Source of the DNA: Asterochloris sp. CNOR1
Taxonomy: Eukaryota > Chlorophyta > Trebouxiophyceae > Trebouxiales > Trebouxiaceae
Direction: 5' to 3'
Assembly: GCA_963969365.1 (NCBI GenBank)
Contig: OZ017746.1
Location: 2,480,001 to 2,544,000 of the forward strand
Length of the DNA stretch: 64,000 nucleotides
Both the position numbers and the translations under genes were made by a program. Below are positions 1-10,198 of this stretch, piece after piece. The notes under the pieces were generated by a model, which was not told where the DNA came from, made no database searches, and saw only the letters and a program-made list of their open reading frames with translations. How positions within the stretch are numbered: the first letter of the stretch is position 1; each line of letters begins with the position of its first letter.

Positions 1-691
1 CTGTGCCAGCGAAGTCTGGTGTGGCCTGCACAGTGTCTGTGAGCTGCATATGCAGCAAGAAGCTGTGCCTGGCCGTCATCGCTGAGCGCAGCCTGCTGTG
101 CTTTTCCGTCTTGTTGGTTGTGCGACCCATTTGCGGGCGGCGGCTTCCAAGCACTCACTGCCCGCCTGGATCTGGCACAGAAAGGCAGAGGTCACTTGAT
201 GCAGTGTTGCCTGCCAGGACTGGACTGTGCTCTCAACCTGCATGCAGCGGTGTGGCCTGTTACAGCCTGAACTTTATTCCAAAAACTGCATGCAGCAATG
301 CAGTCAGGGGGGCAACCTATGCAGCCTGCACACAGCAGCATCACTGCATGTTGGCGCTCTTGCAGGCTCTGATCAGGCAGCTCTTGATGAGCTGGATTGG
401 CTGAGCTGTGGGGCAACGGTGGGCACTGTTTGCAGGCCCTGGACGCACTGGCTGGCTTGCCTACACAGTTGCAGCCGGTGGTCTTTCACCCCTTGTGCTG
501 TGTGTTCATCTGCCTGACGCCGACTGCCTGCTCCCTGCAGGGCGCTGTCATTGCAGGTCCTGAGTGCCCCTGCTTGCTCATTTGAGCAAGGCTGCCCTGT
601 GTGAGCCCAGTGGACCCTCTGCTGCTGGATGCAGGCCCGGAGCCGCCTGTCAGCTCCTTCACCTTGTGTACCCTGACTCCTGCCCCTGCAG
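1..691. other. Probable intron, no exon recognised
   Basis: This stretch lies upstream of the first recognisable PF16 exon. It is rich in CTG/CAG and ends in a CCTGCAG-type acceptor at about 685-691. No reading frame here gives armadillo-like sequence, so it is read as intron, although a short unrecognised exon cannot be excluded. Confidence 0.5.
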
Positions 692-1540
692 GCGCCGCTG
701 GTGCAGGCCCTGCACGAGGAGCCCGAGGACCACATGAAGAGCGCTACAGCCTGGTCCATTGGCCAGGTGGGCCGCCACACTTCGGACCACGCCAAGGCGG
801 TGGCTGACACGGGGGTGCTGCCCCTGCTGGTCACCCTGGAGAACGATGCCCACAGCAGCGAGGACCTGAAGACCAAGTGCCGCAAGGCGCTCAAGGCAGT
901 GGTGGCCAAGCTGACCAACTTGCCAGCGCTGGACATGCTTGTGCACAGGTGGGGGCACACCCGCATGAGAGGACCCCTGCAATGTCTATGGGGATGCCCC
1001 TGCAGCACCCTCACTGCGCAACGTGCCAAGCTGACCCAGCATGCCTGCGGTGGACAAGCCGGTGCATATGGTGCAATCTGCACTGTCCAGCCTGTGTGCA
1101 TGACCGTCTTTCTGCCTGCCTTCCCATGAACGTCCCCCTGCACAGGTGAGGATCGCCTCGCCTGCACTGGCTGACAGGGATGCTGCCAGCTGGCAGAGCA
1201 GCCTACCTGATCTGGCCCCAGTCTGGCCCGCCTAGACCCAGCGCCTGCTGCCCTCCCTGCCTGCAGGCAGCTCCCTGAAAGCGTGATGAGCATGGTCCTG
1301 GAGCAGGTGGGCAAGGTGCTGGCCAATGACCCCACCAGCCGCTCCTCCTTTGTGCACTCCGGCGGCCTGGCAGCTGTGCAGCAGATGGGTGAGGCATCAG
1401 GCAGCTCCCTTAGGGAGGCAGTGGACATCATCAACAGCAGCTTCCCCGAGGAGATTGTGCGGTACTACAGCCCCTCCTACTCCCAGCAGCTCTTGCAGAA
1501 GCTGGACGCAATGGCTGGCACAGCTGTCGCTGTGAAATAG
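692..1540 (+). CDS. PF16: PF16/SPAG6 central-apparatus armadillo protein, 3' part
   Basis: PF16 (SPAG6 in animals) stabilises the C1 microtubule of the ciliary central pair and is needed for motility. Two exons are visible. Exon 692-948 encodes an armadillo stretch with ATAWSIGQVGRHTSDHAKAV and KALKAVVAKLTNLPALDMLV. The last exon, from about 1267-1271 to the stop at 1540, encodes LPESVMSMVLEQVGKVLAND and ends FPEEIVRYYSPSYSQQLLQK plus a short tail. The YYSP-YSQQLL ending is the signature of this family. The first exons lie outside the window. The intron between them runs 949 to about 1270. A TGTAA signal follows 109 bases after the stop. Family assignment is secure; the 3' exon start could shift by a few bases because CTGCAGGCAG offers two acceptors. 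Confidence 0.9.
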
Positions 1541-1648
1541 TGCCAGCTCTCTCAGCAGTCACCAGCCTGTGCAACCCCTCTGTCTCTCAACTATGCGGGC
1601 TCCTCTCCCACCTGCTAGAGGCCTGTAGATGTTTGGACACTGACCGTA

Positions 1649-1653
1649 TGTAA
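1649..1653 (+). terminator. Polyadenylation signal of PF16
   Basis: TGTAA, the usual green algal polyadenylation signal, stands 109 bases after the PF16 stop codon. Cleavage is expected about 10-20 bases downstream. Confidence 0.65.
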
Positions 1654-1930
1654 TATGAAGCCAGCAGCATGTGCGCTTCATGCTGATGGTAAATGAAAAC
1701 AATCAAATTGTCCAAAGACTGGGAGTGCTACAACACCATTGGCAGTTCCTCTGGTTGCCTCTTGAACATGGTTCAGAGTGCTCGCCGAGCGCTCTCAAGT
1801 AATTCCTGCTTCTCCAGCATGCCAGCCGTGCTGATGCCTTTCGATGCGAGGAAAGCCTTGAGTTGCTTTGCTGCAGCAGCGGATACCTCACGGTCACCAG
1901 TGCACCACAAAAACCACAGCAGCCCGATGC

Positions 1931-3302
1931 TTACTGCACAAAAGGCGTGAAACGTTGCAGCACTGGCTCACCTGACATCTTTTCAAGTCCTTCCCTGCAG
2001 CCAGCAGGCAGCGTGTGATCACCAACTGCGTCCAGAATCTGCCGCCTATATCTTACAAGGTACAAGGAGAACAACTCCACGCTGCCAGGTGTGTACCTTG
2101 TGATGCGTGCTTCTGGGATGACTTTGGCAAGCCAGTCTTTGACATCATCCAACTCTTGGGCATTGGTGGCATGTCCCAGTCCTTGGTATATATGCTGCTC
2201 TGCATCTCTGATGCCCTGCTGCTTGAGGATGCCCATTGTGGCTTGTGCTAAAAAACTTGGCAATAAGGTGTCAGAGGTGCCATGCCCCACAAAAACGGGT
2301 AAGGCTCTGTTGCTCTCTGGGACCTGCACACATAGGAGCTATTGATGTCTGGCATCTGCACATCAGTGCAGCAAATTGATGATCGCCATGCATGCTCTGC
2401 TTCAGCTCTCTGTCTAGTGGAGCAGTCACTGCCACTGCAGGTTGGTCTTGTCCTGAAGCTGATGTCTCTCTTTTGAGAGGGATGTCAGCCAGGTGAGCTG
2501 ACGCAGCACGATACAGGCAAGGCTGGCTGCATCCCATCACCTGATCCTTCAGTGGCTCTAGCCACGTGCTGAGGGCCACACAGCCTGCAAGCCGCTGGGG
2601 ACTGAACAGGGCTGTCTTCAGCGCCAGGTGGCCGCCCTGGGAGAATCCAGCCACGACGATCCGATTGGCAGCAATGCCAGCAGCAATTTCCTTGTCTACC
2701 AGGCCTTGTACATAGGCAGCTGAATGCTTGACCCCTGCAGCAGAGCAAAGCAGGGCTAAGGCAGCAGAAGCCCCCATTGTTTGGCAATGAGCAGGTGCAG
2801 CCTTTGCTGGACAGGATGTGCAGCCTTTGCTGCACTGAAGCACTGTACGTGATGATGCTGAGCTCACAGCCATCTGTGCACACCTTCATGATCGACATGG
2901 CCTTGCAGGAGGCCATTGAAGTTTGCCAAATCAAACCTGCATGTGCAGGGCAGCCGGCGGTGGGTACCAGCAGAACTCCACCATGCATGGACTTTGCTCA
3001 CATCACGCAGCTCACCAAGCTGGCCCGACTGCACCACCATTGATGCCCACGGGGCGCTGCGGAGCATTTGGGTAGACCCACTTTACGTGAGGCAGCCTTA
3101 AGGTGGGACCGATGGCCGACAGGCTCTGCCCTGCAGATGGCAGCTTATATCATATGATGATGTGGCGGGTGTGGACAGCAGATATGTGCTGGCAGGGAGG
3201 CACACCTGATGCTCCAAGGCCATGTAGCAGTATGATGGTGGCACTATGCAGGGCTGGGGCTGGCTGTATTACAGGTTCTCCATAAGTATAAGTTGGGCTC
3301 AT
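1931..3302 (-). CDS. Acyl-protein thioesterase / lysophospholipase-like hydrolase
   Basis: The family is a cytosolic alpha/beta hydrolase that removes palmitoyl groups from proteins or acts on lysophospholipids. The start at 3302 gives MSPTYTYGEPVIQPAPALHS, followed by ATIILLHGLG, the usual N-terminal strand and oxyanion region. A second exon near 3100-2900 reads LPHVKWVYPNAPQRPVGING and then FDLANFNGLLQ, like the family's PHAP-RPVT and SWFDI elements. A third, near 2740-2540, holds VVAGFSQGGHLALKTAL with the GFSQGG nucleophile elbow. The last, near 2330, holds PVFVGHGTSDTLLP (catalytic Asp) and YQGLGHATNAQELDDVKDWL (catalytic His). All triad elements are present and in order. The C-terminal end is unsure: the frame runs to a stop at 1931, longer than is usual, and a TTACA (TGTAA on this strand) at 2051 suggests the transcript may end earlier. 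Confidence 0.8.
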
Positions 3303-3630
3303 TCTTCCTGTACGTAGGTAGGCTCGTGGCTTGCAGATTCTTCCAGGGGCTCCAAGTGTCCTAAGGCGCAATTTGCTGTGTCTGATCAGTGCAGGAGCTG
3401 GCATACGGTCTTTCAGTCGCCAAGTATCAGATGCCCAACCTAAATGACACACTACAGAAGTTAGGAAGTTTGAGGAGCCCCAGCCTTTCGTAAGTATGCC
3501 TAGAACTTCCATCTGATGGCACAGGACTGGCTCAAGGACTTGGATGAATTGTCTGAGGCAAGGATGGATCCTGTTGCACTCAATGTGCACTAGCTTGATG
3601 CTGCCTGCTCATACATCACACAAACATTTG
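3303..3630. promoter_or_regulatory. Shared upstream region of a divergent pair
   Basis: This 328-base stretch separates the thioesterase start (minus strand) from the proposed F-box start (plus strand). Open frames cross it on both strands but show no recognisable protein. It presumably holds both promoters; no clear TATA box is visible. Confidence 0.35.
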
Positions 3631-5239
3631 ATGCAGGACTCCTATCAGCCTGTACAAGACCCTGACAGCTCCAACGAGCACAGTCCCCATGCGCCTCAGC
3701 ACACCTCGTGCACAGGAGTTGCAAGCAGGGGCACCCTGCAGCTTGCAGAGCTGCCCGCAGAAGTTCTCTTGCTGGTGCTGGCCCAGCTGGCGCTGACAGA
3801 TGTGTCGCACGTGGCCTGCTCCTGCGCACGCCTGCACAGTCTGCTCCTCGAGGAGGATCTGTGGTCCCGATTCGTAGCAGAGCCTGAGCTGCCCAGCAGT
3901 GCCGCTGCCACGCCTGGACAGGCCACTCAGGGCCTGCCTGCTGTGCAAACAAATGCTACCTTCTCTGCAGAACTTCCTGCAGCTGCGGGGCCTGCAGTTG
4001 GCAGTCTAGAGGCCAGCAGCTCCTCTGGCGAGCAGCTGCGGGCCATCACAGATGCCGATGGCCGAAAGCGCTACGTGAAGGCTAGTGCTGCCGAGGATCT
4101 GGCAGCTCCAGCTGCTTGTCAAGGCAGCGCTGTCCAGTTCCCCCAGCTGAGAGGGCTGCTGCGCTCACACCTGCGCATGCGGCATGATGCCCCCGAGCTT
4201 CTGCCTGGTGCGGGCTGGCTCCTGGCCAAGACGCTGACCAGAGCAGGTCGGGGCTGCAGCGCACTGGCTGCACTGATTCAAGTTGCCTGACTGCAAAGCT
4301 ACAACGTGCACAGTGGCGTCTCAAGCAAGCCCCTGCGCGCAGGCCGCCTAGGCAAAACCTATCAGCTTGGGCCCTTCCGGCAGACCCATGATCAGCTGGC
4401 AGCTGGTCTGCTCCAGCTGTGGCTCCATCAACAGCCCAAGGTGGCCGAGCATGTCCAGCGAATGCTGTTGACGCTGACACGTGAGCTCTGTGCGCTTGTT
4501 GCGCTACTATGCAGTTACATGTCTGCACCAGCAGCCTCTCATGCTTTGCTGAGCACAGGCCGTGTGGCGAGAATGGGTGCAGCAGCAGCCTAGCTCAACG
4601 GGGACCTCTCTGTGTGTCAGGCGGCCGGCAGGGAGTCGTGCGTGATCAAGGGGTCTCTTCAGTGCAGGCTGTTGCTATGCAGGCTTCAACTGGGCAACGG
4701 CCTTTGAGGTGCTGGGCCAGGCCTTCACCATCACAGCAGACTGCATCGCCCTGCGTGTGAGGTGGCAGGCAGGCAGGCAGCCGCTTTTAGCCTGGTGGCA
4801 GGCAGTACTGTCCGCCTGGGCCCCGTTCCGCCGGTGGATTAATCTGTGCTCCAGCCTGTGCTGCCTGCTGAACGACTGTGTCGCGGCGGAGAGGGCCGCA
4901 GAACAGATGGCCTGGGGCCAGCCTCGCTCCAACAACCTGTTCGATGCCGGCAAGGCCGCCTTCAGAGCCCAGGTCCTGCTGGGCTTTGGCTTGAGGCAGC
5001 CCCTGCAGTCCAGCCTGCGGCAGCTGCTCGCACAGGATGCAGTGGATGCCCTGACTGCAGCAGAGGCAGACGTGCTCATCAAGGTGGAGCGCATCCTTCA
5101 GGAAGTGGACTGTGCGGATGATGGGACGCTGGAGGAGGGGCAGCAGACGCGCATCAAGCTGCGCAGCATCTATGGCATGCAGAGCAGCGCCTCCCAGCTC
5201 ACCTGCAAGGCACGCCTGCAGGTCCCCAGATTCAGTTGA
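3631..5239 (+). CDS. F-box protein with cullin-like helical C-terminal part
   Basis: The first exon begins at the ATG at 3631 (an upstream in-frame ATG at 3544 is possible). It encodes an F-box: LAELPAEVLLLVLAQLALTD, then SHVACSCARLHSLLLEEDLW. F-box proteins bind SKP1 and bring substrates to SCF ubiquitin ligases. A Ser/Ala/Gln-rich linker follows. Further exons at about 4315-4490 (LGKTYQLGPFRQTHDQLAAG) and 4665-5239 (GFNWATAFEVLGQAF, WAPFRRWINLCSSLCCLLND, AFRAQVLLGFGLRQPLQ) are helical. They loosely recall cullin N-terminal repeats (WxxLCxxLxYLND, then a frame around AFRxxV). The F-box call is firm; the cullin resemblance is only by eye. The stop at 5239 is the end of the last frame, and more 3' exons could exist. 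Confidence 0.6.
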
Positions 5240-6132
5240 CATTTCTCAGACCTGAGTGGTCTTGACCATTTTTTGCGTGCATGTCTCCCTCCCTGGCCTC
5301 CTCTTTCTGGGCTAAAATTCTGGCCAACTTCGTGCTTTTCATTCTGACGTCTCTATGCCTGTTGTATACAATGGATGCGGAGACACACCTTGCGCCATTG
5401 GAAGCAATCGACTTGCCAGGCCTGTGTGACAGTTTGTCACCTCTGCATGAGGCAGAAGAATTTTATATCATAACGACCTCTACTGCAGGACACTGCCACA
5501 TTGTGTCACAGTTTGCATGCTGGCACAAATGTCTGACAGCATCACGGCCCTTATGAAGAGTTTGAGGCCAACAGCAAGGCAGCTGCTGATGCCGCAAGTG
5601 CTGCTGACCATGCTGGGCTCCTGTTGTGATGCCTGGGCTGCTTGGCGTTGGGGTGGGGCAGGTGCAGGTGCAGCCAGCCAGCCTGCCCACTCTACACGCT
5701 TCAGTTGCACACTGCGGCTGTATGCTTTGGCAGAGTGCTTGCAAGCTGACTATAGACTTGGGCTGACCATTGAGCTAAGCTGGCCTGGTGAGCGGTCCCT
5801 CAAAGCTGCTTTGTTGAATTGATTGCTGCAGCTGGGCGCATGATCTTTGGGGGGCTAGTCCAAGCACCTGGGCTGCAAGTTCGTTACAAGCAAAAGAGAC
5901 ATGGTGACAGCCTATGAAACGCTGCCCAAGAGCAACTTAAAATTTGATGATAGTCCAGGGGCCATCTTTGATGATAGTCCAGGGGCCTGCGCAAAGCCTC
6001 AAAAGCATGAGGCAGTTGCTGCCGCTTAGCGCCCCTGCAGGCTGGTTGAGCCTTTGACCCACACAATCTTGACCCACACAATCTGCTGCAAATCTGCTTC
6101 TGCACCCCTAAGCTTGCAGACCCGCAGTCGAT
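5240..6132. other. No gene recognised; small direct repeats
   Basis: Short open frames occur (for example 5281-5556 and 5517-5822) but none resembles a known protein or has convincing exon structure. The stretch could be 3' UTR or late introns of the F-box gene. It holds two small tandem repeats, at 5947-5989 and 6055-6082. Confidence 0.4.
5947..5989. repeat. Tandem direct repeat, 19-bp core twice
   Basis: The core TGATGATAGTCCAGGGGCC occurs twice, about 26 bases apart, in noncoding DNA. A second small tandem repeat, TTGACCCACACAATCT, follows at about 6055-6082. Both look like local slippage duplications. Confidence 0.7.
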
Positions 6133-6718
6133 ATGGTGGTCGCACAGCTCAGCTTTCGCAGTCCTGCCCTGGCTCAGCCCGTGAGTTGAAGCTTGCCGCA
6201 GAAGCAGTGTTTGCCAGCATGCACCTGAGCTGGCAACTCTGAATTGGAACCATCTCTGCAGGCAAGGTGCAGAAGCACCAGACTCCCTGTGCGGGCAGTG
6301 GCACACCGCCAAGAGCAGCAGGCAGGCAACCCTGTCGCTGCTGTGGCCCTCGCAGCTCTGCTGACTGTTGCTTCAGGCAGCATGTTGGCCGCAGATGCCA
6401 AGATGGTGCTGGGCAAGCAGTTCAGCTCCACAGAAGCGTCAGGCAGCGCCTTCGACATGACAGGTGTGATTGCTGCTCAATTTAAGGAGGGCAGCCTGAG
6501 CGTGCCCTGCAGATTGCTGATTGCACAACTCCCTGGAGATTCGAATGGTGCGCGCTCCTTCTAGTTTTGTGGGAATGCCTGCACTGCTTCCCACAGGCAT
6601 CAAGAAGAGGGGTCTCATGGCTGGCAAGCGGAAGGAGCTGATGGCCTCTGCCCGTGACAAGGCCTCTAAGGAGACCAACAAGGCTGCAGAGCAGGTGTCC
6701 AAGGCTGTGAAGAAGTAA
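6133..6718 (+). CDS. Small chloroplast-targeted, probably thylakoid protein (unknown)
   Basis: A clean three-exon model fits: 6133-6180, 6262-6463 and 6597-6718, with canonical GT-AG introns and matching phases. It gives a 123-residue protein. Residues 1-30 are basic and Ser/Ala/Arg-rich (MVVAQLSFRSPALAQPARCR), typical of a chloroplast transit peptide. A hydrophobic stretch NPVAAVALAALLTVASGSML then ends in AADA, like a lumen-targeting or single membrane segment. The C-terminal third is highly charged: GIKKRGLMAGKRKELMASAR and KASKETNKAAEQVSKAVKK. I do not recognise the family. The layout suggests a small thylakoid-associated protein with a soluble basic tail. Confidence 0.65.
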
Positions 6719-6731
6719 TCCGACCCCATGA

Positions 6732-6736
6732 TTACA
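6732..6736 (-). terminator. Possible polyadenylation signal of NOP16
   Basis: TTACA on the plus strand is TGTAA on the minus strand, 189 bases after the NOP16 stop at 6925. It lies just past the stop of the convergent small gene, so the two 3' UTRs would overlap. Confidence 0.4.
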
Positions 6737-6803
6737 GGAGGCATGCCACTCTGAGGGAAGGCCCCCATGGCAAGCCTCATTCAGCGGTTTTGACAGGTCC
6801 ATG

Positions 6804-6817
6804 ACACTTAAAAGTGT
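6804..6817. other. Perfect small inverted repeat in 3' UTR
   Basis: ACACTTAAAAGTGT forms a 6-bp stem with a 2-base loop between two convergent genes. It may be chance or a small 3' UTR hairpin. Confidence 0.4.
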
Positions 6818-6924
6818 GAGGCCGGCTTGGTGCACCTTGAGCAAGAGCGTTCATCAAAGAATTCCCCCTCATATTGAAATGAAATGCAGTATACTACCCT
6901 ACTGGTGAAGGCATGATCAGTATA

Positions 6925-7734
6925 TCACCAAAGGCGCTTGTGAGGAGTTCTGAAGGGGGTCTTCGCCTGGGGTCTGTCTCTGAAGGCCTCATAGCTGAGC
7001 AGCATCTTCCGCAACTTGCCAGCTGTCAGCAACATGGGATTGAGCTTCTTGTCCCTTGCCATAGCCTCAAGATCGTCTCCATGGGCTGCCAGTAAGCCCT
7101 CAAAAATGCGCTGCTGGGTGCTCGTGAGCTTTGCAGGTAAAGCTGGGCCGCTGCTACGCACCTCCCCAAGAATTTCGGCTTTGAAGTCTGCAGTAGCACC
7201 TCTCTGTTGTGTACAGGATGCAAGCAGCTGAAAGGAAAGGGGGACAGAGCTGCCCTTAGACAGCCGCACCGTCATCGGGCTGGAATGCGGCAGCCTGGCT
7301 CTCATCGCCAGGCTGCCCAGCTGTCTCCTCAGTCAATGCATTGCGGCCAAAGCCTACATTGGCATTGGCCACAAAAGCCCCCTTGTAGTTTGCTAGCACA
7401 GATTGGCTCTCATCCCAGGCCGGCCTGCACATCGTAGCGGCACCACTGAGCACCGAGCCTGGCTGTGACAGGCAACAACACAGGAAGCTGCCAAGGCCTT
7501 TTGTACCTCTCCTCCAACTTCTGCAGAAGTCTACTCCCACTCTGCTGCTTAAGTTCCTGAGGCACTTGTGTGCGGTGGCCAGGCCTCTTGAAGCGCTTCT
7601 GCCTGCCAACTTGAACCTGCAACAGTTCCTCAGCTAGATGGGGTGAAGGTGCCAGGAGCAGCCAGGAAGCCCACAACAAGCTCAGCTCCAACCTTTGCTC
7701 TGGTCTTTTTGAGCTTCCTCAGAGACCCTGCCAT
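6925..7734 (-). CDS. NOP16: Nucleolar protein 16 (NOP16), 60S ribosome biogenesis
   Basis: NOP16 is a small nucleolar factor needed for maturation of pre-60S ribosomal particles. Exon 1 starts at the ATG at 7734 and reads MAGSLRKLKKTRAKVG. After an intron with a TTGCAG acceptor, VQVGRQKRFKRPGHRTQVPQ follows (about 7610-7550). The next exon has WDESQSVLANYKGAFVANAN and FGRN (about 7420-7330). The last exon has LTSTQQRIFEGLLAAHGDDL and EAMARDKKLNPMLLTAGKLR, the diagnostic C-terminal block, and stops at 6925. The basic N-terminus, the W-D-x-x-x-(T/S)-V-L-x-N-Y motif and the HGDD-x-x-AMARD motif all match the family, and the length is about that expected. Its start lies 230 bases from that of the UBZ/SAM gene on the other strand. 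Confidence 0.85.
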
Positions 7735-7923
7735 CGGAAGGGTTGGGATGAGTGTGGGCGAGCAAATTTGCAACTTTGATCTTGCAGCCTAGCCTATCTG
7801 GTTATCCAGCATCCTGATCAGTCATGGAGACATGGCGCCACAATGCTCGTGACCCAGGCCTTTGACCCTCCTCCCAACCCGTCTATACATTAAGCATACG
7901 CAATGCGCTGCGGTCACACCTGA

Positions 7924-7937
7924 AACTTCTCGAGAAG
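7924..7937. promoter_or_regulatory. 14-bp perfect palindrome just before a start codon
   Basis: ACTTCTCGAGAAGT is a perfect palindrome 27 bases before the ATG of the UBZ/SAM gene and about 190 bases from the NOP16 start. It could be a dimeric factor site or a hairpin in the 5' UTR. It is not a standard heat-shock element, because four bases rather than two separate TTC from GAA. Confidence 0.35.
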
Positions 7938-7964
7938 TGATCCTCTCCTAGCAGGCAGACTGAA

Positions 7965-10175
7965 ATGGGTGCCTGCATGGAGGGCTGCTGTCCTGTGTGT
8001 GGGAAGCAGTTAGCCAACCTCACATCCCAGCGACAGCACCTGCACTTGCGCAGCTGCAGGAGCAGGCCTGCTGCTGAGTGGCAGGTCGTTGCTAGCCCTC
8101 AGGATCACCCTGAGCAGCAGCTCCCATGCAGATCAGACGCACCGCTGCCCTTGAAACGCAAGGCCCTCAGCAGTCAGGTCGCCTGGTGCACATCCATCAG
8201 GACAGCCTCGCAGGAGGCTTCTGCACAGTCGCAGCCTGCTGCCGCCCACCAGCCACGGCAGCAGATGGAGCGCAAGCTGCTCAGAATGTCAGCGGATGGC
8301 CGCCCTGCCAGCTCTTGCAGCAGCTCCACGGCATCTGCAGAGACTGAGCCAGCAGTGGAGCCAGCAGGATGTCCTGCTGGAGCTGCTGGCGCTGTGCCCC
8401 ATTCATCCGAGGAGCAGAGAGGGGGCCTTGCTGCCTCAGCACATTGGAATGCTGATGCGCAGGCAGCGCATGCTGGGTTTGCCATCAATAGCCCTCCTCC
8501 CTCAGTGCCCCAGACATCACCTCAGAAGGGGGGGCTGACCGAGGCAGACGCATGTGGCAACAGCATGGCTGCCTGCTTGCAGCGGCTGGGGATGAGCTCG
8601 TATTGGCCAGCCTTCAAACAGGTGAGTCCAGACAGCTCAGCAACGCAACCAGCCAGCGTTTCTTAGCACTGAATTCATAAGACTCTTGCCTGCACGAGTC
8701 AATGGGCTGCTCGCCACCGTCTCATGCCTCTGCTATGAGCCGCCCACGCTGTAGACGCTGCATCAATTGTGAAGCTTGACCTGCACTGGGTGGAGAGACT
8801 ACTTGACGCCTGCACACGGCTCTGTGTCCAGCATGCTGACTCTGGCCTGCACCAGTCCTTGACGGCCTCACACGCCCCTGCCTTCAGCAGTACATGCTGT
8901 CATGCTGCCAGACTCATCATCTGCCAAGTACGTCTGTGCTGCAGGAGGAAATCGAGTTGGACATACTTGGCTGCCTGTCTGTGGGCGACTTTGGGCTGCT
9001 GGGCGTCACCACCGCAGAGCATGTGCAGCTGCTCCAGGCAGCTGCCGCAAGCCCTCAGTGTGGGGCTGCCAGCGCATTTGCGAGCCCCTGCTGCATGGTT
9101 CCCATCCGCCAGAAGATTTGCGATGAGCGCAAAGCTCCAGAGCAGGCAGGTGGATGCCAACCACGGTACCCTGTGGCTGCAGAGCCCTCAAACGGTGAGC
9201 AGGTCTGCTTTGCGTCTTTGCCTGCTGCTGCTGCAGCCTCACAAGCTGTGGTGGTAAAAACTCTCGCGTCCTGGGTCATAGGCTTGCCAGTCACATGCAT
9301 GCCTGCAGCATGGCCTGAACCCATGTGTCTCTATCTCTGACGGCCTGTGTGTAGGTCGACCTGAGCCACAGGCTGCGCATGATCGGCACGGCTTAAGGGG
9401 CCTGGACGGCAGCGCTTTTGGGGCGCTGATGCGGGCCAGTTGGGAGTCGACCGTCGCTGCCAAGGCCAGGGCGCAGGGCGTGCACGGCAGCGCTGCCGGC
9501 GTGCCAGTCAAAGACAGAGAGAAGGCCAGGCTGGCTTCTGCAGCTGCTGTCGCTGCTGCCCGGCCATCCCAAACGCTGGACAGAGCGAGGGAGCGTCAGC
9601 TGCTGGGTCGCTTGTTCCCTGTGCGCAGGACATGGGGTGGTGTCCCAAGCAGATCAGCAGCAGGCCGCGTGGCGCATTCGTGTCAGGATCGCAGCAGAAG
9701 AGAGCAAGCAGTCTGGCACGCCATGCCCCACACTGCAGCATGCAGGGCCGAGCAGTCTGAGGCTTCCCCGATGGGCTTCAGGCCCTGCTCTCTGTGGCAG
9801 CGGGCAGCTTTGAGCCCGATTAGTGCCAAGCCAGACTTCAATCTGACAGCAGCCATCAGACAACGCAGGCCGAGTGCACCAGTGGCCTCCATGAGTGGAG
9901 TCACCAGTGCAGCAGCTCCTCTGTCTGCTCCTGAGTATATGCCACGGCATGTGCTGCATTCCCCAGAACGAAGTGAAGTGAATCAGATGGCTGTCAGGCA
10001 GCTGCCCCAACAGGAACATGAACAGCCTGATGCCCTCACCACCTTTGTTCAGAGTAGCTGGGCACCTGCCAAAAGACTGCGAGTCCAAGCTCTGCAACAG
10101 GAGCTGCACGCTGCCCAACAAGTCGTAGACAACTTGAAAGCCATGATAGCTGAGGCGACAACATGCAGTGACTGA
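7965..10175 (+). CDS. UBZ-type zinc finger and SAM-domain protein, possibly DNA repair
   Basis: Exon 1 runs 7965-8621 (219 codons) and joins in phase 0 to an exon starting at 8945. Residues 9-31 read CPVCGKQLANLTSQRQHLHL then RSC, a C-x2-C...H-x3-C pattern like the ubiquitin-binding UBZ4 fingers of RAD18, SNM1 and SLX4. A SAM domain spans the splice: AACLQRLGMSSYWPAFKQ, then EEIELDILGCLSVGDFGLLG and VTTAEHVQLLQAA. The last exon (about 9370-10175) is low-complexity, with SAFGALMRASWESTVAAKAR, and ends in a coiled coil with RVQALQQELHAAQQVVDNLK. UBZ plus SAM recalls plant SNM1-like nucleases, but no metallo-beta-lactamase domain is seen. A role in DNA repair or ubiquitin signalling is therefore inference. 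Its 3' end converges with the SET gene, 23 bases apart. Confidence 0.6.
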
Positions 10176-10198
10176 TCCAGACAACACCCATCTGCTTC

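Noticed and set aside
373-1434. A 353-codon minus-strand frame opposite PF16
   Set aside because: It is an antisense shadow of PF16 exons and introns and shows no family resemblance.
9429-10175. A separate gene starting at 9429
   Set aside because: The frame is better explained as the last exon of the UBZ/SAM gene; no promoter or polyadenylation signal separates them.
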